Source: Microbacterium sp. MF43 (lineage in GTDB: Bacteria; Actinomycetota; Actinomycetes; Actinomycetales; Microbacteriaceae). From it: a DNA stretch of 64,000 nucleotides. Position numbers and translations under genes: made by a program. A model generated the notes under the pieces. It was not told where the DNA came from. It did not search any database and saw nothing but the letters and a program-made list of their open reading frames with translations. Of the stretch, positions 62,740 to 64,000 are shown piece by piece (within the stretch, counting starts at the first letter, position 1; each line of letters starts with the position of its first letter). The stretch spans positions 620,001 through 684,000 of the forward strand of contig NZ_JABBDY010000001.1 in assembly GCF_012847295.1 (NCBI RefSeq), given 5' to 3'.

Positions 62740-63819
62740 TCAGGCCTCCGTCTGGCGTGTGCGCGGGTCGAGGAATGCGTAGGCGACGTCGGCGAGCAGG
62801 TTCGCCAGGAGCACCGAGACGGTGAGCACGAGGAACACTCCCTGCATGAGGGCGTAGTCCTTCGCGTTCGTCGCATCGAGCAGCAGCTTGCCGACGCCGG
62901 GGTAGCTGAAGACCATCTCCATCACGATCGTCCCGCCGACGATGAAGCCGAGCGCGAGTGCGAAGCTCTGGATCTGCGGGAGCACCGCGTTGCGAGCGGC
63001 GTAACGCCAGAGCACCCGGTTGTTCGGCAGTCCCTTCGCCTGCGCGACCGTGACGTAGTCCTCGTCGAGGACGGTCAGCATCATGTTGCGCATGCCGAGC
63101 ATCCAGCCGCCGAGCGAGGCGATGATGATGGTCGCCGCGGGGAGGAAGCCGTGGTGGAGGACGTCGCCGATGAACTCCCCTGACCACTCCGGCGTCACCC
63201 CGACGCCATACGCCTTGCCGATGGGGAACCAGCCGAGCGCCACCGAGAAGACCGAGATCGCCACGAGCCCGAGCCAGAAGTAGGGGATGGTGCTGAGGAA
63301 GGTCGTGAGGGGGATGAGCGCATCGAGTCTGCTGCCGCGTCGCCAGCCGACGATCGCGCCGCCGATGGTGCCGATCGCGAAGGCGATGAGGGTCGCGAAC
63401 CCGACCAGCCCCACCGTCCACACCAGCGATTGGCCGACCACTTCGGTGACCGGGCGCATGCCGTGCAGGAGCGAGATGCCGAGGTCGCCGCGCAGGAGCA
63501 GGCCCCAGTAGTCGAGGTACTGCTGCCAGAGGGAGGTGTCGGTGTCGAGCCCGAGCAGCGCCCGCAGCGCCTCGGCGGCCTCGGGCGTGACGTTCCGATT
63601 GCGTGCCAGGTAGGCGGTGACCGCGTCGCCCTTCATCAGCCGAGGCAGGAAGAAGTTGATCGTGATCGCCGCCCACAGCGTGAACAGATAGAACAGGGCG
63701 CGATTGCCGAGGAAGCGCCAGGGGACGCGCACGCGTCCTCTGGCGGCGCCCGCCGCCGTCGTACCCGCCTCGACCGCGTCGAACTCGGGGGCGGGGAGCT
63801 GGGGGGCGACGGCGCTCAT
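62740..63819 (-). CDS. Dpp-type ABC transporter permease (DppB-like)
   Basis: 359 residues with six core helices. Typical of DppB/OppB: FFLPRLMKGDAVTAYLARN after the first helix (the external loop start), PYFWLGLVAISVFSVALGWFPIGKA, and the loop LTVLDEDYVTVAQAKGLPNNRVLWRYAARNAVLP that contacts the ATPase. It pairs with the DppC-like permease. ATG 63819 overlaps the stop of the preceding ATPase gene (TGA within ATGA). Its end is 2 bases before the next start, so the four genes form a tightly packed operon. Confidence 0.93.
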   Translation of the reverse strand: MSAVAPQLPAPEFDAVEAGTTAAGAARGRVRVPWRFLGNRALFYLFTLWAAITINFFLPRLMKGDAVTAYLARNRNVTPEAAEALRALLGLDTDTSLWQQYLDYWGLLLRGDLGISLLHGMRPVTEVVGQSLVWTVGLVGFATLIAFAIGTIGGAIVGWRRGSRLDALIPLTTFLSTIPYFWLGLVAISVFSVALGWFPIGKAYGVGVTPEWSGEFIGDVLHHGFLPAATIIIASLGGWMLGMRNMMLTVLDEDYVTVAQAKGLPNNRVLWRYAARNAVLPQIQSFALALGFIVGGTIVMEMVFSYPGVGKLLLDATNAKDYALMQGVFLVLTVSVLLANLLADVAYAFLDPRTRQTEA

Positions 63820-64000
63820 TCCTGACCTCCGAGGGTGCCTGCTGCGTGGGTGAAGAAGCGGTCCGGGTCCGGGGATGCCGCGCGAAGTTCCTGGGTGTAC
63901 GCGTTCTGGGGCCGCAGGATCACGTCGTCGGCTGGGCCGTGCTCGACGATCCGGCCCTGATTGAGCACGAGGATCTCGTCGCTGAAGTGGCGCGCGGTTG
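63816..64000 (-). CDS. Dpp-type ABC transporter ATPase, C-terminal end (partial)
   Basis: Only the last 60 residues are inside the window. ARHFSDEILVLNQGRIVEHG is the segment after the switch His in OppD/OppF-type ATPases (I-x-V-M-x-x-G-R-I-V-E-x-G). PQNAYTQELRAASPDP then matches the standard end of these ATPases, where P-x-x-x-Y-T-x-x-L-x-x-A is conserved. The stop overlaps the DppB-like start. A binding protein and perhaps a second ATPase would lie beyond the window. Confidence 0.9.
   Translation of the reverse strand, partial: TARHFSDEILVLNQGRIVEHGPADDVILRPQNAYTQELRAASPDPDRFFTHAAGTLGGQE

Overview
The window is chromosomal DNA of a high-GC actinobacterium, most likely a member of the Microbacteriaceae close to Microbacterium. 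The call rests on gene content (CarD, SigK/RskA, GlnR, SenX3/RegX3, DUF3263, DUF4032, DUF3027, a WXG100 protein, bacterial XPB) and on strong G/C third-position bias. I see no integrase, transposase, phage gene, CRISPR array or specialised-metabolite cluster. Almost everything reads as vertically inherited core or shell genome.

Layout. 1-4.4 kb: the end of topA, then tmk and holB in overlapping order, a secreted TAP-type hydrolase, and tRNA-Thr(CGU). 4.4-8.9 kb: an EamA permease divergent from an MMPL exporter, then a nicotinamidase and an acetyltransferase. 8.9-16.1 kb: tRNA-Lys, a receptor Ser/Thr kinase, a SigK-type sigma factor with its RskA anti-sigma factor and a divergent fasciclin lipoprotein, an AraC/VOC pair, and pabC. 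Three intergenic tandem-repeat arrays lie in this stretch. 16.4-32.4 kb: a phosphate and nitrogen block with pstSCAB behind a PHO box, mutT1-ppk1, glnR, phoU and senX3-regX3, interleaved with gpmA, ygfZ, nitrobindin, FUSC and methyltransferase genes. 32.5-38.9 kb: lpqE-like, carD, ispDF, cysS and rlmB, an order partly known from mycobacteria (lpqE/carD/ispD). 39-47.8 kb: DUF4032, an MsiK-type sugar ATPase, a DsbA-fold protein without CXXC, tRNA-Thr(UGU), msrB, DUF2332, DUF3263, LytR_C and cspA. 47.9-54.2 kb: groEL behind two CIRCE elements, an orphan WXG100 protein, a two-component pair, and a TetR/epoxide-hydrolase pair around a 36-bp palindromic operator. 54.2-59.4 kb: an XPB helicase with its partner protein, a cold-shock protein and DUF3027. 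59.4-64 kb: an operon of Dpp-type ABC transporter genes ending in a GH3 beta-glucosidase, probably for oligosaccharide uptake and hydrolysis.

How parts work together. The central theme is phosphate. PstSCAB imports it, PhoU and SenX3/RegX3 sense and regulate, and Ppk1 stores it as polyphosphate. GlnR links this to nitrogen. The remaining regulators are local pairs next to their likely targets (SigK/RskA with fasciclin, TetR with epoxide hydrolase, AraC with VOC).

Two window-wide DNA signals stand out. First, the 10-mer CGGATGCCTC or its complement occurs 16 times by my hand count, against roughly 0.3 expected from composition. Its core also builds the stems of three terminator-like hairpins, which resembles DNA uptake words in other bacteria. 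Second, about 20 genes have a TANNNT-like hexamer exactly 6 or 7 bases before the start codon, as expected for leaderless mRNAs. No entirely new multi-gene system could be demonstrated from sequence alone.
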